DNA of 64,000 bases, taken from NCBI GenBank assembly GCA_963703665.1, contig CAVPFB010000005.1, positions 124,001 to 188,000 of the forward strand, written 5' to 3'. The first letter of the stretch is position 1. The number at the start of each line of letters is the position of its first letter. The stretch comes from AP-15 sp963703665. GTDB lineage: Bacteria > Pseudomonadota > Alphaproteobacteria > ATCC43930 > CGMCC-115725. The position numbers were made by a program, and so were the translations under genes. The notes beneath the pieces were generated by a model. It was given only the letters and a program-made list of their open reading frames with translations, was not told where the DNA came from and ran no database searches. Below are positions 27,196 through 36,757 of the stretch, piece after piece.

Positions 27196-29545
27196 GTGGA
27201 TCGCAAATTTGTGCCGCACCACTCCCACTGGGGTGCCTTCAACGCCATCGTCGAGGACGGCAGGGTCGTCGGCGCCGTCCCATTCGACTTCGACCCCGAC
27301 CCCTCGCCGCTGATCGAGGCGATCCCGGATGCGGTGCATTCGCCGACCCGCATCGCCCGCCCGATGGTGCGCGCCGGATGGTTGAAAAAAGGCCGGGGGA
27401 GCGGTGCCGGCCGCGGGCGAGAGCCGTTCGTGCCGGTCGCCTGGGAGAAGGCGCTCGATCTGGTCGCCGGCGAATTGACGCGAGTGCGGCGCGAGCACGG
27501 CCCCTCGGCGATCATGGGCGGCTCTCAGGGCTGGTCGTCGGCCGGCCATTTTCACGAGGCGCGCGGGCAGCTGCGGCGGTTTCTGGCGGCCGGCGGCGGC
27601 TTTGTCGACCAGACCAGCAATTACAGCTTCGGCACGGCGCTGACCTTTTTGCCGCACATCCTCGGCGGCGCGCAGGCGGTGACCGGGCCCTTGACGTCCT
27701 GGTCCTCGATCGTGCGGCAATCCAGGCTGTTTGTGCTGTTCGGCGGCGCCAATCCGAAAAATACCCAGGTTGCCAAGGGCGGCTGCGTCTGGCACGGCAC
27801 GAACGGCGCCTTTGCCGCGCTGGCGCGGGCTGGCGTCCGGGTCGTCAACATCAGCCCGATCCGCGAGGACGGCCCGGCAGCCGTCAGTCCCGAATGGCTC
27901 CCGATCCGGCCGAATACCGACACGGCGATGATGCTGGCGCTGGCGCACACGTTGATAGCCGAGGGGCGCCATGACGCGGCGTTTCTCGAGCGGTACTGCA
28001 GCGGTTTCGACCGAGTCCTGCCGTATCTGACCGGCGCGGCCGACGGGCAGCCGAAGGATGCGGCTTGGGCGGCGGCGATCACCGGCGTGCCGGCGGAGAC
28101 GGTCCGCGTGCTGGCGCGGCAGATGGCGGCGGCGCGCACGATGCTGACCGCGTCCTGGTCGTTGCAGCGCGCCGACCATGGCGAGCAGCCGTACTGGGCG
28201 CTGGTGTTGTTGGCGGCATGTCTCGGCCAGATCGGGCTGTCGGGCGGCGGGTTCGGCTTCGGCTACGGCTCGGGGGCGGCGCTAGCCGAGCCGCCGCTGG
28301 CGTTTCCCGGCCCGGCGATGCCGGCGCTCGCCAATCCGGCGCGGCTGGCGATCCCGGCGGCGCGCATCGCCGACTGCCTGCTGCACCCGGGCGAGCGCTA
28401 CGACTATGACGGCAGGAGTGCCTCCTATTCCGACATCCGGCTCGTCTACTGGGCCGGCGGCAACCCGTTCCACCACCATCAGGATCTGAACCGGCTACGC
28501 CGCGCCTGGCAGCGGCCGGAGACGGTCGTCGTGCACGAGCCCTGGTGGACAGCGACCGCGCGCCATGCCGACATCGTCTTGCCGGCGACGACCTCCCTCG
28601 AACGTAACGATATCGGCGGCTCGCCGCGCGACCGCTTTGTGATCGCGATGCACCAGGCGATCGAGCCGATCGGCGAGGCGCGGCACGACTTCGACAATCT
28701 TCCACGATCTTTCGCGCCGCATCGGCTGCGAAGAGACCTTTGCCGAAGGTCGGGACGAGGCAGCTTGGCTGCGCCACATCTACGGCGCGTTCCGCGAGCG
28801 GGCGCAAGGCAATTTCGTGCCGGACTTCGAGACGTTCTGGCAAAAGGGCTGGTTCGAAATCCCGCCGCGAACCGACGAATACGTGCTGTTCTCCGAGTTC
28901 CGCGCCGACCCCGAAAACCACCGGCTGCGCACCCCCTCCGGGCGGATCGAGCTCTATTCCGACGAGATTGCCGGCTTCGGCTATGACGACTGCCCGCCAC
29001 ACCCCGCCTGGATCGAACCGGCGGAGTGGCTCGGCAGCGGGCACTCTGCCGACTTCCCATTGCACCTCGTTTCGAGCCAGCCCCGCGACCGGCTGCACAG
29101 CCAGATGGATCCGGGGCCGGTCAGCACGCGAGGCAAGACCGCGGGCCGCGAGACCTTGGCGATCAACCCGGCCGATGCCCGGATCCGCGGCATCGGCGAT
29201 GGCGAGGTGGTGCGCGTCTTCAATGCGCGCGGCGCCTGTTTCGCCGGCGTCCTGGTCACCGATGCCGTGCGCCCCGGGGTGGTCCGGCTCTCCTGCGGCG
29301 CCTGGTACGATCCGGCCGGCGACGCGGCGGAGCCAGCCTGCGCCCACGGCAATGCCAATGTCCTGACCCGCGACCACGGCACGTCGCGGCTGAGCCAAGG
29401 TCCGAGCTCGGCGACGGCGCTCGTCGAATTCGAGAAATGCACGGAACCGCCGCCTCCCGTCGTCAGGGCATTTGCGCCGGTGCCGCTGACTGTCCAGAGG
29501 CGGCAGAGATTGTCGCCGCTAATCGACCGCATCAGTGACCGCTAA
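27196..29545 (+). CDS. BisC/TorA-type molybdopterin oxidoreductase, one frameshift
   Basis: A molybdenum bis-MGD enzyme of the DMSO/TMAO/biotin-sulfoxide reductase group, reducing S- or N-oxides. The Mo-coordinating Ser region is IMGGSQGWSSAGHFHEA (near residue 115), followed by YWAGGNPFHHHQDLNRL and VVHEPWWTATARHADIVLPATTSLERNDIGG. There is no N-terminal Fe-S cluster and no twin-arginine leader, so a cytoplasmic BisC-like enzyme is likely. One extra A near 28698 breaks the frame after GEARHDFD; the second part (FHDLSRRIGCEETFAEG onward, then HLVSSQPRDRLHSQMD, RSRL-type C-terminal domain) completes a protein of about 780 residues. Not linked to maturation genes here. Confidence 0.82.
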
Positions 29546-29758
29546 GGCCGCGGCACCGTCGGCTTCGCCTGCTGCCACCCGACGAGCGGGCATTCCCGGG
29601 CATGCCACGTTTGACCGGATACCGGAGAGCTGGGAGTTTTGACCCGGAATTGGGCGTCTACTTTGAATTGGCACGCGACGGGGTTGAGCCGGGGCGAAAA
29701 TCGGGCTGAAATGCCGCATCAATCGCGGAACACCAAACTTGACTGAGGAGGAACTGCC

Positions 29759-30520
29759 ATGCCGTTCTATCAAAGGGGCGATGTACGCATCCGCTACGAG
29801 GAAACAGGCTCCGGGTTCCCGCTTCTGGTGACCCCGGGCGGCGGGCTGAACTCGCGGCTCGGCAACTGGCCGACCGCGGTGATCAACGCGATGAAGGCGT
29901 TCAAGAACGACTTCCGCTGCATCACGATGGACCAGCGCAACGCCAACGGGGGCAAGTCAACCGGTCCGGTGCCGGTCGATAATCCATGGGATGCGTTCGC
30001 CGATGACCAGCTCGGGCTGATGGACCATCTCGGCATCCGCGAATTCTTTTACATGGGCTATTGCATCGGCGGCTGCTTTGCCGGGAAGTTGATGCAGCGA
30101 GCCGGCAATCGCGTCGCCGCCGCCGTCTTTTGCCAGAGCGTCGGCCATCGGCCGGAGAACCCGACCGTAATGTACCGGCACAGCAAGGATAACTGGGCTC
30201 CCGACTTCATCAAGCGCCGACCCGACGTGTCGACGGACACGATCGAGAAATACCTGCACAACCTTTACGCGGTGCAGCCCGATTTCCTCTACAGCGTGTC
30301 GCGCGACTTCATCAAAAACTGCCGCACACCGATGCTGGTCCTCCCGGATGATGTGCCGGGGCATCCCCTGCAGACCTCGATCGATATTGCCTCGCTGGCG
30401 CCGAACTCCGAGATCACTGTCTATCCGTGGAAGGAACCGGAAGAGCTGCGGCAACGCACGATCGACCGGGTGCGCCGTTTCCTGAGGGCCCACGTGCCGA
30501 TGCGCGCGGCGGCCCAGTAA
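29759..30520 (+). CDS. alpha/beta-hydrolase with Cys at the nucleophile elbow
   Basis: A 253-residue alpha/beta-hydrolase. The oxyanion stretch is LLVTPGGGLNSRLGNW and the DQR motif is TMDQRNANGGKSTGP. The nucleophile elbow reads FFYMGYCIGGCFAGKL: G-Y-C-I-G, so Cys stands where most members have Ser, as in dienelactone hydrolase-like enzymes. TPMLVLPDDVPGHPLQTS supplies the late acid and His region. GAGGAGG lies seven bases before the ATG. Isolated gene; function unknown, possibly an ester or lactone hydrolase, or a variant with altered chemistry. Confidence 0.82.
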   Translation: MPFYQRGDVRIRYEETGSGFPLLVTPGGGLNSRLGNWPTAVINAMKAFKNDFRCITMDQRNANGGKSTGPVPVDNPWDAFADDQLGLMDHLGIREFFYMGYCIGGCFAGKLMQRAGNRVAAAVFCQSVGHRPENPTVMYRHSKDNWAPDFIKRRPDVSTDTIEKYLHNLYAVQPDFLYSVSRDFIKNCRTPMLVLPDDVPGHPLQTSIDIASLAPNSEITVYPWKEPEELRQRTIDRVRRFLRAHVPMRAAAQ

Positions 30521-30557
30521 GTTCGGTTCGGGCGGGCGATTGCGCTACAATTATCAG

Positions 30558-31241
30558 ATGTGTGGCCGCGCCCGCCTTACCTCCGATGTGAGCGAGATCA
30601 AGACCCGATTTTCGATCCCGCCAAGGCGGCCGCCGCCGAATTTTGCGCCGAGCTGCAATGTGGCGCCGACGGATCCGCTGCCGGTCGTGGGCTTCAATCC
30701 CAAAGCCCGTGAGCGCGGCCTCGATGTCATGCGCTGGGGCCTGGTGCCGTTCTGGGCCAAGGACATCAAGGTCAGCTTTGCCAACATCAATGCCAAGGCC
30801 GAGGGCATCGAGACCAAGCCCGCTTTCGGCGAGGCGTTCCACCAACGGCGCTGCCTGGTTCCTGTCGACAATTTCTACGAATGAAAAAGACCGGAACGAG
30901 GAAGCAGCCCTACGCGATCGCGCTCGCCGATAGGAAGATCATGGCATTTGCGGGCTTGTGGGAGACGTGGCGCCGCCGGCGGGCGAGCGCATCCGCAGCT
31001 TCGCGATCATCACCGCCACCCCGAAGGAGTTGTGCACCGAACTCCACAACCGGATGCCTGTGATCCTGGCGCCGGCGGCTTGGCCGATGTGGCTTGGCGA
31101 GGAGTTTGCCGAGCTGCCGCACCTGAAGGCGCTGCTTTCCCCCTACCCTTCCGATGAAATGGTCGCGTGGCCGGTCAGCGCGCGCCTCGGCAACGTGAAA
31201 AACAACGATCCAGACCTGAACGAGCCAATCGCGTTCCCCTG
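30558..31241 (+). pseudogene. SRAP-domain (YedK/HMCES) protein gene, disrupted
   Basis: SRAP proteins crosslink to abasic sites in single-stranded DNA through Cys2. The start MCGRARLTSDV (Cys2 present) is clear, with APTDPLPVV, MRWGLVPFWAKD, NAKAEGIETKPAFGEAF and RRCLVPVDNFYE following. A TGA at 30882-30884 stands where the family has Trp (FYEWKK). The sequence then continues KKTGTRKQPYAIALAD and GLWETW, shifts frame near 30978, and ends AGERIRSFAIITATP, HNRMPVIL (conserved His) to TGA at 31239-31241. One nonsense codon and one frameshift make it a pseudogene. It neighbours a broken DNA ligase, a second DNA-repair relic. Confidence 0.82.
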
Positions 31242-31249
31242 AGCGCGCC

Positions 31250-31960
31250 ATGACCGCGTTGCCGCGATGGATCCGCCGGCAGCTGACCCAGTTCGTCGAC
31301 GCGGCGCCCGACGGCGATCAATGGCTCCACGAAATCAAATACGACGGCTACCGCACGCCCGCCCGCCCGATCATGGCCCGGCGAAGCTGCTGACCCGCAT
31401 CGGACTCGACTGGTTGCAGAAGTATCCGCCGATCGCGGAGGCCGTGGCGGCACTCGGTGTCCGCCAGGCCTATCTCGATGGCGAATTGTGCGGCGTCGGC
31501 CCCGACGGCATCACCTCGTTCAACATGATCCAATTGGCCTCGGATGCCGGCAAAGCCGCCGGCCTCGTGTTCTTGCGTCTCGACGGCGAGGACCTCGCGA
31601 CACGGCCGCTCGTCGAGAGTAAGGCGCGTCTTGCGGAATTGCTTGCGGCGGCGCGTTCGCCCCTTCAGCGCAGCGATCACCAGGTCGGACATGGCCCGGC
31701 CATTCACGCGCAGGCCTGCACGATGAAACTTGAAGGCATCGTCTCGAAACGCGCCGATGCGGCCTATGCGCCCGGCAATCGAGGCCTCTGGCTCAAGGTC
31801 AAGTGCCTGCACCGCGAGGAATTCGTGGTGGTCGGCTGGACCGATCCTGAAGGCACGCGGCCGTTCCTCGGTGCGCTGCTGCTCGACTATTGCGATCCCG
31901 AGAGAAGACTGATCTACGCGGGCCGCGCCGGCACCGGGATCGACACAGCCGAGCTCGAGC
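31250..31960 (+). pseudogene. ATP-dependent DNA ligase (LigD ligase-domain type), fragment
   Basis: The first frame (ATG at 31250) gives QFVDAAPDGDQWLHEIKYDGYR, which contains the nucleotidyl-lysine motif I (KYDG). A lost base near 31355 moves the rest to another frame: GPAKLLTRIGLDW, QAYLDGELCGVGPDG, FLRLDGEDL, KLEGIVSKRADAAY, GLWLKVKC (motifs IIIa, IV and V), FVVVGWTDPEG and RRLIYAGRAGTGID. The OB-fold end is missing: the sequence passes into a GST gene near 31,965. No Ku or polymerase domain is seen nearby. A relic of non-homologous end-joining ligase. Confidence 0.8.
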
Positions 31961-32384
31961 TGAGAAACCAATGCTGTACCTGGCGTTGGCACGGCTGCCA
32001 TTTTCGTTCCGCACCGTCAACCTGAAGACCGCCGTGCAGAGAACGCCAGAATATTTGTCGATCAACCGTTGGGGGTAGTACCGTCGTTGCGCCACCGCAG
32101 CCTAACAATCCTGCAATCGTATGTGATCCTCGATTACCTGGCACGCGAGACTGGGCATTTCGGGGGGCGGACGGAGCAGCAGTGTTGGCAGGCACGCGAG
32201 TGGCTGTCCTGGGAAGCCGACCACATAACTTTCGTCGCCAAGGCTCGCCACTCGGCAGAGTTTCGCGCCTCCCACCCGGAGACGATCGCCGAGTTTCGGC
32301 CGCGTAGGCGCTGTCATTTGTCGACGACACGGTCAGGACCAGCCGTTTCTAGTCGGTGATTATTGCACGATCGCCGATATAAGG

Positions 32385-33525
32385 TACTAGTGGATTGAAT
32401 CTAACACTTGGTACCCTCGGTTTGCCGCGGCGATGATGGTATCTGGATCAGCGGTCCAAATGAACGGCTTTGGGCTTTGGTTGTGGTCTGTCAGGAAGCG
32501 GTTGATCGCGGCTTGCAGGTCGACGAGCGAATGAAAGACGCCGCGCTGCAGGCGTCGCCGTGTCAGCCTGGCAAAGAAGCCTTCGACGGCATTGAGCCAC
32601 GACGCCGAGGTCGGGGTGAAATGGAAGGTCCAGCGCGGGTGACGAGCTAGCCAGGCTCTGACTTTGGGGTGCTTGTGGCTGGCGTAATTGTCGAGGATCA
32701 CATGCACGATCTTGCCAGCCGGAATGTCGCGCTCGAGGCGGTTGAGGAAGCGCACAAACTCCTGGTGCCGGTGGCGCTGCATGCATTGCCCGGTGACGCT
32801 GCCATCGAGAACGTTCAAGGCGGCAAACAGCGTCGTCGTGCCGTTGCGGATATAGTCGTGCGTCATCGTCCCGGCCCGACCCCGCTTCATCGGAAGGCCG
32901 GGCTGGGTGCGATCGAGTGCTTGGATCTGGCTTTTCTCATCGACCGAGAGCACCACCGCGTGCGCCGGCGGATCGACGTAAAGCCCGACGACATCGCGAA
33001 CTTTGGTAGTGAACTGCGGGTCGCGGCTGAGCTTGAAGGTCCTCAGCCGATGCGGCGCCAGGCCATGGGCATGCCAGATCTTCTGTACCGTGCTGATCGC
33101 CAGCCCCATGGCGACGGCCATCGCCCGACTGGTCCAGTGCGTGGTCTCGCCCGGTGGGTCGTCGAGCGTGCGCTCGATCAACCGCGCCACGACCGGGTCG
33201 GGTACCGGCGCCTTGCCGGGCTTGCGGCTCTTGTCGCGCAACAGCCCATCCACCCCTGCTTCCATGAAGCGGCGCTGCCAGCGCCACACGCAGGGCTTGG
33301 ACACGCCGGCCCGGCGCATCACCTCGGCCGTGCCGCAGCCCTCGGCCGTGGCCAGGATGATCCGCGCCCGCCACACATGCTTCTGGGCACTGTTGCCATC
33401 CCCGGCGACTGCCTCCAGCCGCTCCCGATCCCCCGGCCCGAGCCGGACCTCGACATCGCTTCGCATCCCACATCACGGCACGGAAACGACCCAAAGGGAA
33501 TCTTCTGTATCGTTCAAACCACTAG
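32385..33525 (-). mobile_element. IS630-family insertion sequence
   Basis: The ends are an inverted repeat: CTAGTGGATTGAA at 32387-32399 and its near-complement ending at 33525 (CTAGTGGTTTGAA on the other strand, one mismatch). IS630 elements insert at TA; TA precedes the left end (32385-32386), but the right flank is GA, so the target duplication is not intact. The element carries one transposase gene and splits a GST gene. Confidence 0.75.
32387..33466 (-). CDS. IS630-family transposase
   Basis: A 359-residue DDE transposase. The N-terminal helix-turn-helix region is GTAEVMRRAGVSKPCVWRWQRRFMEAG, followed by a linker with THWTSRAMAVAMGLAIST. The catalytic acids are in VVLSVDEKSQIQALDRTQPG (first Asp), HVILDNYASHKHPKV (second Asp) and SASWLNAVEGFFARLTRR (Glu). 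Its TAG stop is formed by the terminal inverted repeat itself. The single intact ORF suggests recent activity compared with the decayed genes around it. The long open frames on the opposite strand are shadows. Confidence 0.9.
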   Translation of the reverse strand: MRSDVEVRLGPGDRERLEAVAGDGNSAQKHVWRARIILATAEGCGTAEVMRRAGVSKPCVWRWQRRFMEAGVDGLLRDKSRKPGKAPVPDPVVARLIERTLDDPPGETTHWTSRAMAVAMGLAISTVQKIWHAHGLAPHRLRTFKLSRDPQFTTKVRDVVGLYVDPPAHAVVLSVDEKSQIQALDRTQPGLPMKRGRAGTMTHDYIRNGTTTLFAALNVLDGSVTGQCMQRHRHQEFVRFLNRLERDIPAGKIVHVILDNYASHKHPKVRAWLARHPRWTFHFTPTSASWLNAVEGFFARLTRRRLQRGVFHSLVDLQAAINRFLTDHNQSPKPFIWTADPDTIIAAANRGYQVLDSIH

Positions 33526-33675
33526 GAACGCATGGTGTTTATGGCCGAAGGCGGTTTCGACATCGATAACTGGCCCCATCTCTCGGCTTGGGCGGGACGC
33601 CTCAAGGCGATGCCGGGCTTCGCGCTTCCTTACGAGCTGACCCCCAGCAAGGATCGTGAATTTGATCCGACCTGA

Positions 33676-33984
33676 TCAGCGCCGTCGCTGGCTCACGCGC
33701 ATCGATGCGATCGAGACTTGCGCCTCAGGTTACCGGGGACACCAAAGCGCGCATCATCGGTTCGATTCTGCGCATCCTACCGACAATGTTGCCATTGGCT
33801 CTCCCGCTGAAAATACCGTCAGACTCGCGATAGCGTTAGAGGCCGATGAAGAATGGCCTCTCACCGTCACCACTTCGCGGACCGTTAATCGCGACCTTCC
33901 GTGGCACCCAGCGGAATGAAATGGTGGGTTTCTATCGGCTGAGAACGATGTGGGTGGCGTGCTCGGTAGCCTGACGATCACCCT
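33676..33984. other. intergenic, no recognisable gene
   Basis: About 310 bases between the GST relic and the IS21 end. No supported gene or RNA. Confidence 0.4.
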
Positions 33985-33990
33985 GTCAAC

Positions 33991-34045
33991 GCCGGTTGAA
34001 TCCTGACCCAGTTTGCTCGATTTCGCCGGTTGAATCTTGACCCAG
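33991..34045. repeat. IS21-type terminal direct repeats
   Basis: Two 21-base copies of GCCGGTTGAATCYTGACCCAG separated by 13 bases, one mismatch between them. These are presumed transposase-binding sites at the istB-side end of the element. Confidence 0.7.
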
Positions 34046-34194
34046 TCTCGTTGCTCGGGGGCTTGTCCCGGTAGTCCATAGAGCCTGCCCCGGCGGAGGC
34101 CGGGGAGGGACCCGCGCGTAGCGAAGTGACCGCCACGAGTCCGACGCAGCGGAGCGCGGGAGGTCCACTGTGGACCCACCGGGGCAAGCCATGT

Positions 34195-34974
34195 TCATGC
34201 CGGTGCCGGCGCTTTCAGCAAGCCGGCGCGACGCTTGTCCTTGAGCCGATAGCTCTCGCCCTGGATGCTGACCACGGTCGAATGATGGAGCAGCCGGTCG
34301 AGCATCGCCGCAGTCAGCACCGGGTCGCCGGCGAAGGCCTGATCCCACGAACCGAAGGTCAGGTTGGAGGTCAGGATCGTCGCTCCCCTCTCGTAACGCT
34401 TGGCGACGACCTGGAAGAACGTGTTGGCCTGCTCGCGCCCCAGCGGCAGGTATCCGATCTCGTCGATGATCAAGAGCTTGTAGACGCTGACAGTGCGGTG
34501 CAGCGCCTCTTTCCAACGGCCCTGGCGCTGCGCCGTCTCGAGCGTCATGACCAGATCGGCGGCCGTGGTGAAGCGCACTTTATGGCCGTGCTGGGTGGCT
34601 AGGTAGCCGAGCGCAATTGCCAAGTGCGTCTTGCCGACGCCGCTGGGGCCGAGGAATACGACGTGCTCGGCACGCTCGATAAAGGCGCGGCCGGCGAGCT
34701 CGTGGATTTGCGGCCGCGGCACGCCAGTGGCAAAGCCGAAGTCGAAGCCGTCGAGTGTTTTGACTGCCGGAAAGCCGGCGACACGGGCGAACATCCCGCG
34801 GGCTCTGGCGCTACGCGCGTCGCGCTCGGCCCGCAGCGTCTCCTCAAGAAAATCGGCGAAGGAGGCGTCTTTCGTCGCCGCGCTCTGGGCGATGCCGGAA
34901 TACAGGTTAGGCATCGCGCTCAACCGTAGCTCCTGGCACAGTTCGACGATGCGCTGATGCTGCAAATCGCTCAT
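34195..34974 (-). CDS. istB: IS21-like helper ATPase IstB
   Basis: A 259-residue AAA+/DnaC-like ATPase that assists the IstA transposase in target selection. It starts MSDLQHQRIVELCQELRLSAM at 34974, overlapping the istA stop by ATGA. Walker A is VVFLGPSGVGKTHLAIALGY (near residue 110), Walker B is YKLLIIDEIGYLPLG (near 170), followed by TILTSNLTFGSWDQAFAGDP and the C-terminal LDRLLHHSTVVSIQGESYRLK. All ATPase motifs are present. The longer open frame to 35184 upstream overlaps istA and is not coding. Confidence 0.9.
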   Translation of the reverse strand: MSDLQHQRIVELCQELRLSAMPNLYSGIAQSAATKDASFADFLEETLRAERDARSARARGMFARVAGFPAVKTLDGFDFGFATGVPRPQIHELAGRAFIERAEHVVFLGPSGVGKTHLAIALGYLATQHGHKVRFTTAADLVMTLETAQRQGRWKEALHRTVSVYKLLIIDEIGYLPLGREQANTFFQVVAKRYERGATILTSNLTFGSWDQAFAGDPVLTAAMLDRLLHHSTVVSIQGESYRLKDKRRAGLLKAPAPA

Positions 34975-35238
34975 GACGCGCCGCCGGCAAACGCGTCGTA
35001 AAACGACAACGGGTGCTGCAGGCCGATGATCGGTGCGGGCACTGCCTTCTGGAGCGAGCGCACGCTGCGCCCGGCGTAAGGCCTCAGCACCGGCTGCAGT
35101 CGCAGCCTCTCCATCGCCAGCCGTTCGGCCGGGATCTCGCCGGTGGTGCCGTGCACGCGCAGGTTCGCCACTTCGCGCAGCCATCGACCAACCGCCAGGT
35201 TCGCTGTCTCGCGGTCAACGATCAGGCCTTCCTGCGCC
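34971..35238 (-). pseudogene. istA: IS21-like transposase IstA, C-terminal fragment
   Basis: About 85 residues: GLIVDRETANLAVGRWLREVANLRVHGTTGEIPAERLAMERL, ending QHPLSFYDAFAGGAS. ...W...VAN.R.HGTT...P..R...E...L is the C-terminal part of IstA. The DDE core and helix-turn-helix are absent; upstream of about 35,236 the sequence belongs to a tyrosine integrase. The stop overlaps the istB start (ATGA), as in intact IS21 elements. Confidence 0.8.
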
Positions 35239-36010
35239 AGCCGGCTCGATCGCGACGTCGCGGTGTTCGAGGTTCCTGGCTTCGTCGGGTCGGAGCCCGG
35301 TGTTGCCGAGGAACAGCACGTAGTCGTGTAGCTGCTCGGCCTCCCAACGGTGATCGGCGCGGGCCGTGCGCGCATATTCGCGCGTCGCCTGATGAAGCTG
35401 CTTGTACTCGTCCGGACTGAACCAGGGCCGATGCACGATTTTGCCCTGCGTGCGATAGGGCGGCGACAGATCGGGCAGATGGTCGAGCCAGCCATGGCGA
35501 ATGGCGGTCTTGAGCACGAGACGCAGCGTGACGACCTCGTCATGGAGGGTGCTGCGCGACGGCGGCTTATAGGCCGGCGTCTCGCCCTTGGTCATCTTCA
35601 CGGGTTGCTTGCCGCCGACCGGCGGCGTGGTCGCGCGATGGACGCGGTACTCCTGCACCTTGCCGGCGGTGACCTCGGACACACCGAGTTCACCGAAGAA
35701 GGGAACCAGGTGCAGGCGGTGGCGGATTTTGTGGCCTTCGACCCAGCGCTCGCTGCGCTGGCCCTCGGTGATGATGCCGTATTCCTTGGTGAACTGATCG
35801 GCGGCCTGCCGGAAGGTTTTCCCGGTCTTGAGCAGGCCGGCGCGGGATTTGCCGCGGAGTTCGAGATACCAGTCCTCGGCGACGGTCCGCGCGAGGGCGA
35901 GGTTCTCCTCCTTTGTACTGCTGCGGCGCTGCTTGCCGCCAAACGAAGCGGCGCACCACCAGTAGCTGCTGTTGCCGCGGCGGTAGAGCTGTACTTTCCC
36001 GCCAAGGATT
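35236..36010 (-). pseudogene. tyrosine-recombinase (phage/ICE integrase) gene, truncated, no start codon
   Basis: A continuous leftward frame reads GGKVQLYRRGNSSYWWCAAS, STKEENLALARTVAEDWYLELRGK, FRQAADQFTKEYGIITEGQRSERWVEGH, LKTAIRHGWLDHLPDLSPPYRT and LFLGNTGLRPDEARNLEHRDV. The last is recombinase box A with the first catalytic Arg. Box B (HxxR) and the Tyr are missing because the frame meets the IS21 remnant. No ATG, GTG or TTG is visible near the expected start about 36,010, so the 5' end has also decayed. It lies just beyond the 3' end of tRNA-fMet, the classic place for an integrase of a tRNA-inserted element. Confidence 0.75.
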
Positions 36011-36111
36011 GAGTGATTCGGTTGCTGGGGAATAGCGGAGGCCTTGCGCCAGCGGGCGAGCCGGGCCGCTGGTGTGCTAAATGTGCTGGCTCTGTGTTAA
36101 GGCCTTTGGCA

Positions 36112-36145
36112 AGAAAAAAGGGCTTAGCCATCGGCTAAGCCCTTG
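36112..36145 (-). terminator. rho-independent terminator of the rRNA operon
   Basis: On the minus strand the sequence AAGGGCTTAGCC-GAT-GGCTAAGCCCTT forms a perfect 12-bp stem followed by a run of T. It lies a few bases past the 3' end of tRNA-fMet, the last gene of the operon, and separates it from the integrase relic. Confidence 0.88.
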
Positions 36146-36147
36146 AT

Positions 36148-36227
<80 letters not shown>

Positions 36228-36335
36228 GCGGGTGTGTGTGGGGGCCGGCGCCTTTGCCGGGGGGTCGTTGGGGCGTTTTGGCATGGTTGGGGGGTTGATC
36301 GTGATCCGCCGCGGGGCGCGGGGCGGGGGGTTGGC

Positions 36336-36456
36336 GAGCCTGGCGGCGACCTGCTCTTCCGCCGCTTGAGCGGCAGTACCATCGGCGCTGAGGGTTTTCA
36401 CGGCCGAGTTCGGGATGGGATCGGGTGTTTTGCCCCTCGCTGTGGCCACCAGGCTG
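36336..36456 (-). rRNA. rrf: 5S ribosomal RNA
   Basis: The reverse complement begins GCCTGGTGGCCACAGCGAGG, contains the conserved CACCCGATCCCATCCCGAAC loop and GCCGATGGTACTGC, and closes with GGTCGCCGCCAGGC. The terminal stem GCCTGGTGG/CCGCCAGGC defines the ends to within a few bases; the flanks extend the pairing (GGTTGGC/GCCAACC). Confidence 0.93.
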
Positions 36457-36462
36457 GCCAAC

Positions 36463-36757
36463 CCCCCGTTTGGCCCGTGGCGAGCCGGTTTGGCCCGTGG
36501 CGGAGCCCTGGCGCGGCCGCGGGCCATCAGGCTGGCCAACGGCCCAGGCTGGCCAACCTGCCGGACCCATGCTCGCGCCGGCCGGCGCCTGGGGGAGTGC
36601 GGGATTTGTGAAGGTGACAGGCCGAAGCGTTCGGGGGCGAAGCGTTCGGGGGAGAAGCGTCCGGGCGGCGGCGGCGCAACCGGGCGGCGATCGCTCGATC
36701 GGCGCTGGCGCTGGCCGCTGCACGCGGGCGGTGTCGGGTTGGCCACAGCCAACCGAT
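36463..36757. repeat. 23S-5S spacer with short direct repeats
   Basis: The spacer is rich in repeats: GTTTGGCCCGTGGCG at 36468-36482 and 36488-36502; AGGCTGGCCAAC at 36451, 36529 and 36546; and a 15-base tandem unit CGAAGCGTTCGGGGG at 36623-36652 with a degenerate third copy. No gene is seen. Its last part should pair with the 23S 5' side to form the processing stem. Confidence 0.6.

Larger units (their letters stand above)
31971..33675 (+). pseudogene. glutathione S-transferase gene interrupted by an IS630-family element
   Basis: The 5' part reads MLYLALARLPFSFRTVNLK, RTPEYLSINRWG, then after a small deletion near 32077 VPSLRHRSLTILQSYVILDYLARE, GGRTEQQCWQAREWLSWEADH and GQDQPFLVGDYCTIADI up to about 32380. 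The 3' part resumes after the insertion: AEGGFDIDNWPHLSAWAGRLKAMPGFALPYELTP to TGA at 33673-33675. These join to a normal GST N- and C-terminal domain. The very start abuts the ligase fragment without the usual first residues. Two lesions and a 1.1-kb insertion make it non-functional. Confidence 0.75.
33985..35240 (-). mobile_element. IS21-family element, remnant
   Basis: It contains an intact istB, only the 3' end of istA, and on the left the multiple terminal repeats typical of IS21-family ends: GCCGGTTGAATC(C/T)TGACCCAG at 33991-34011 and 34025-34045. The other end is lost at a junction with an integrase gene near 35,236. The element therefore cannot transpose on its own. Confidence 0.75.

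Noticed and set aside
30882..30884. TGA read as Trp or selenocysteine in the SRAP gene
   Set aside because: Other genes here use TGA as a stop, the family has Trp at this position, no SECIS-like hairpin is evident, and a further frameshift follows.
34195..36010. intact prophage or ICE
   Set aside because: The integrase and istA are truncated and no structural, replication or conjugation genes are present.
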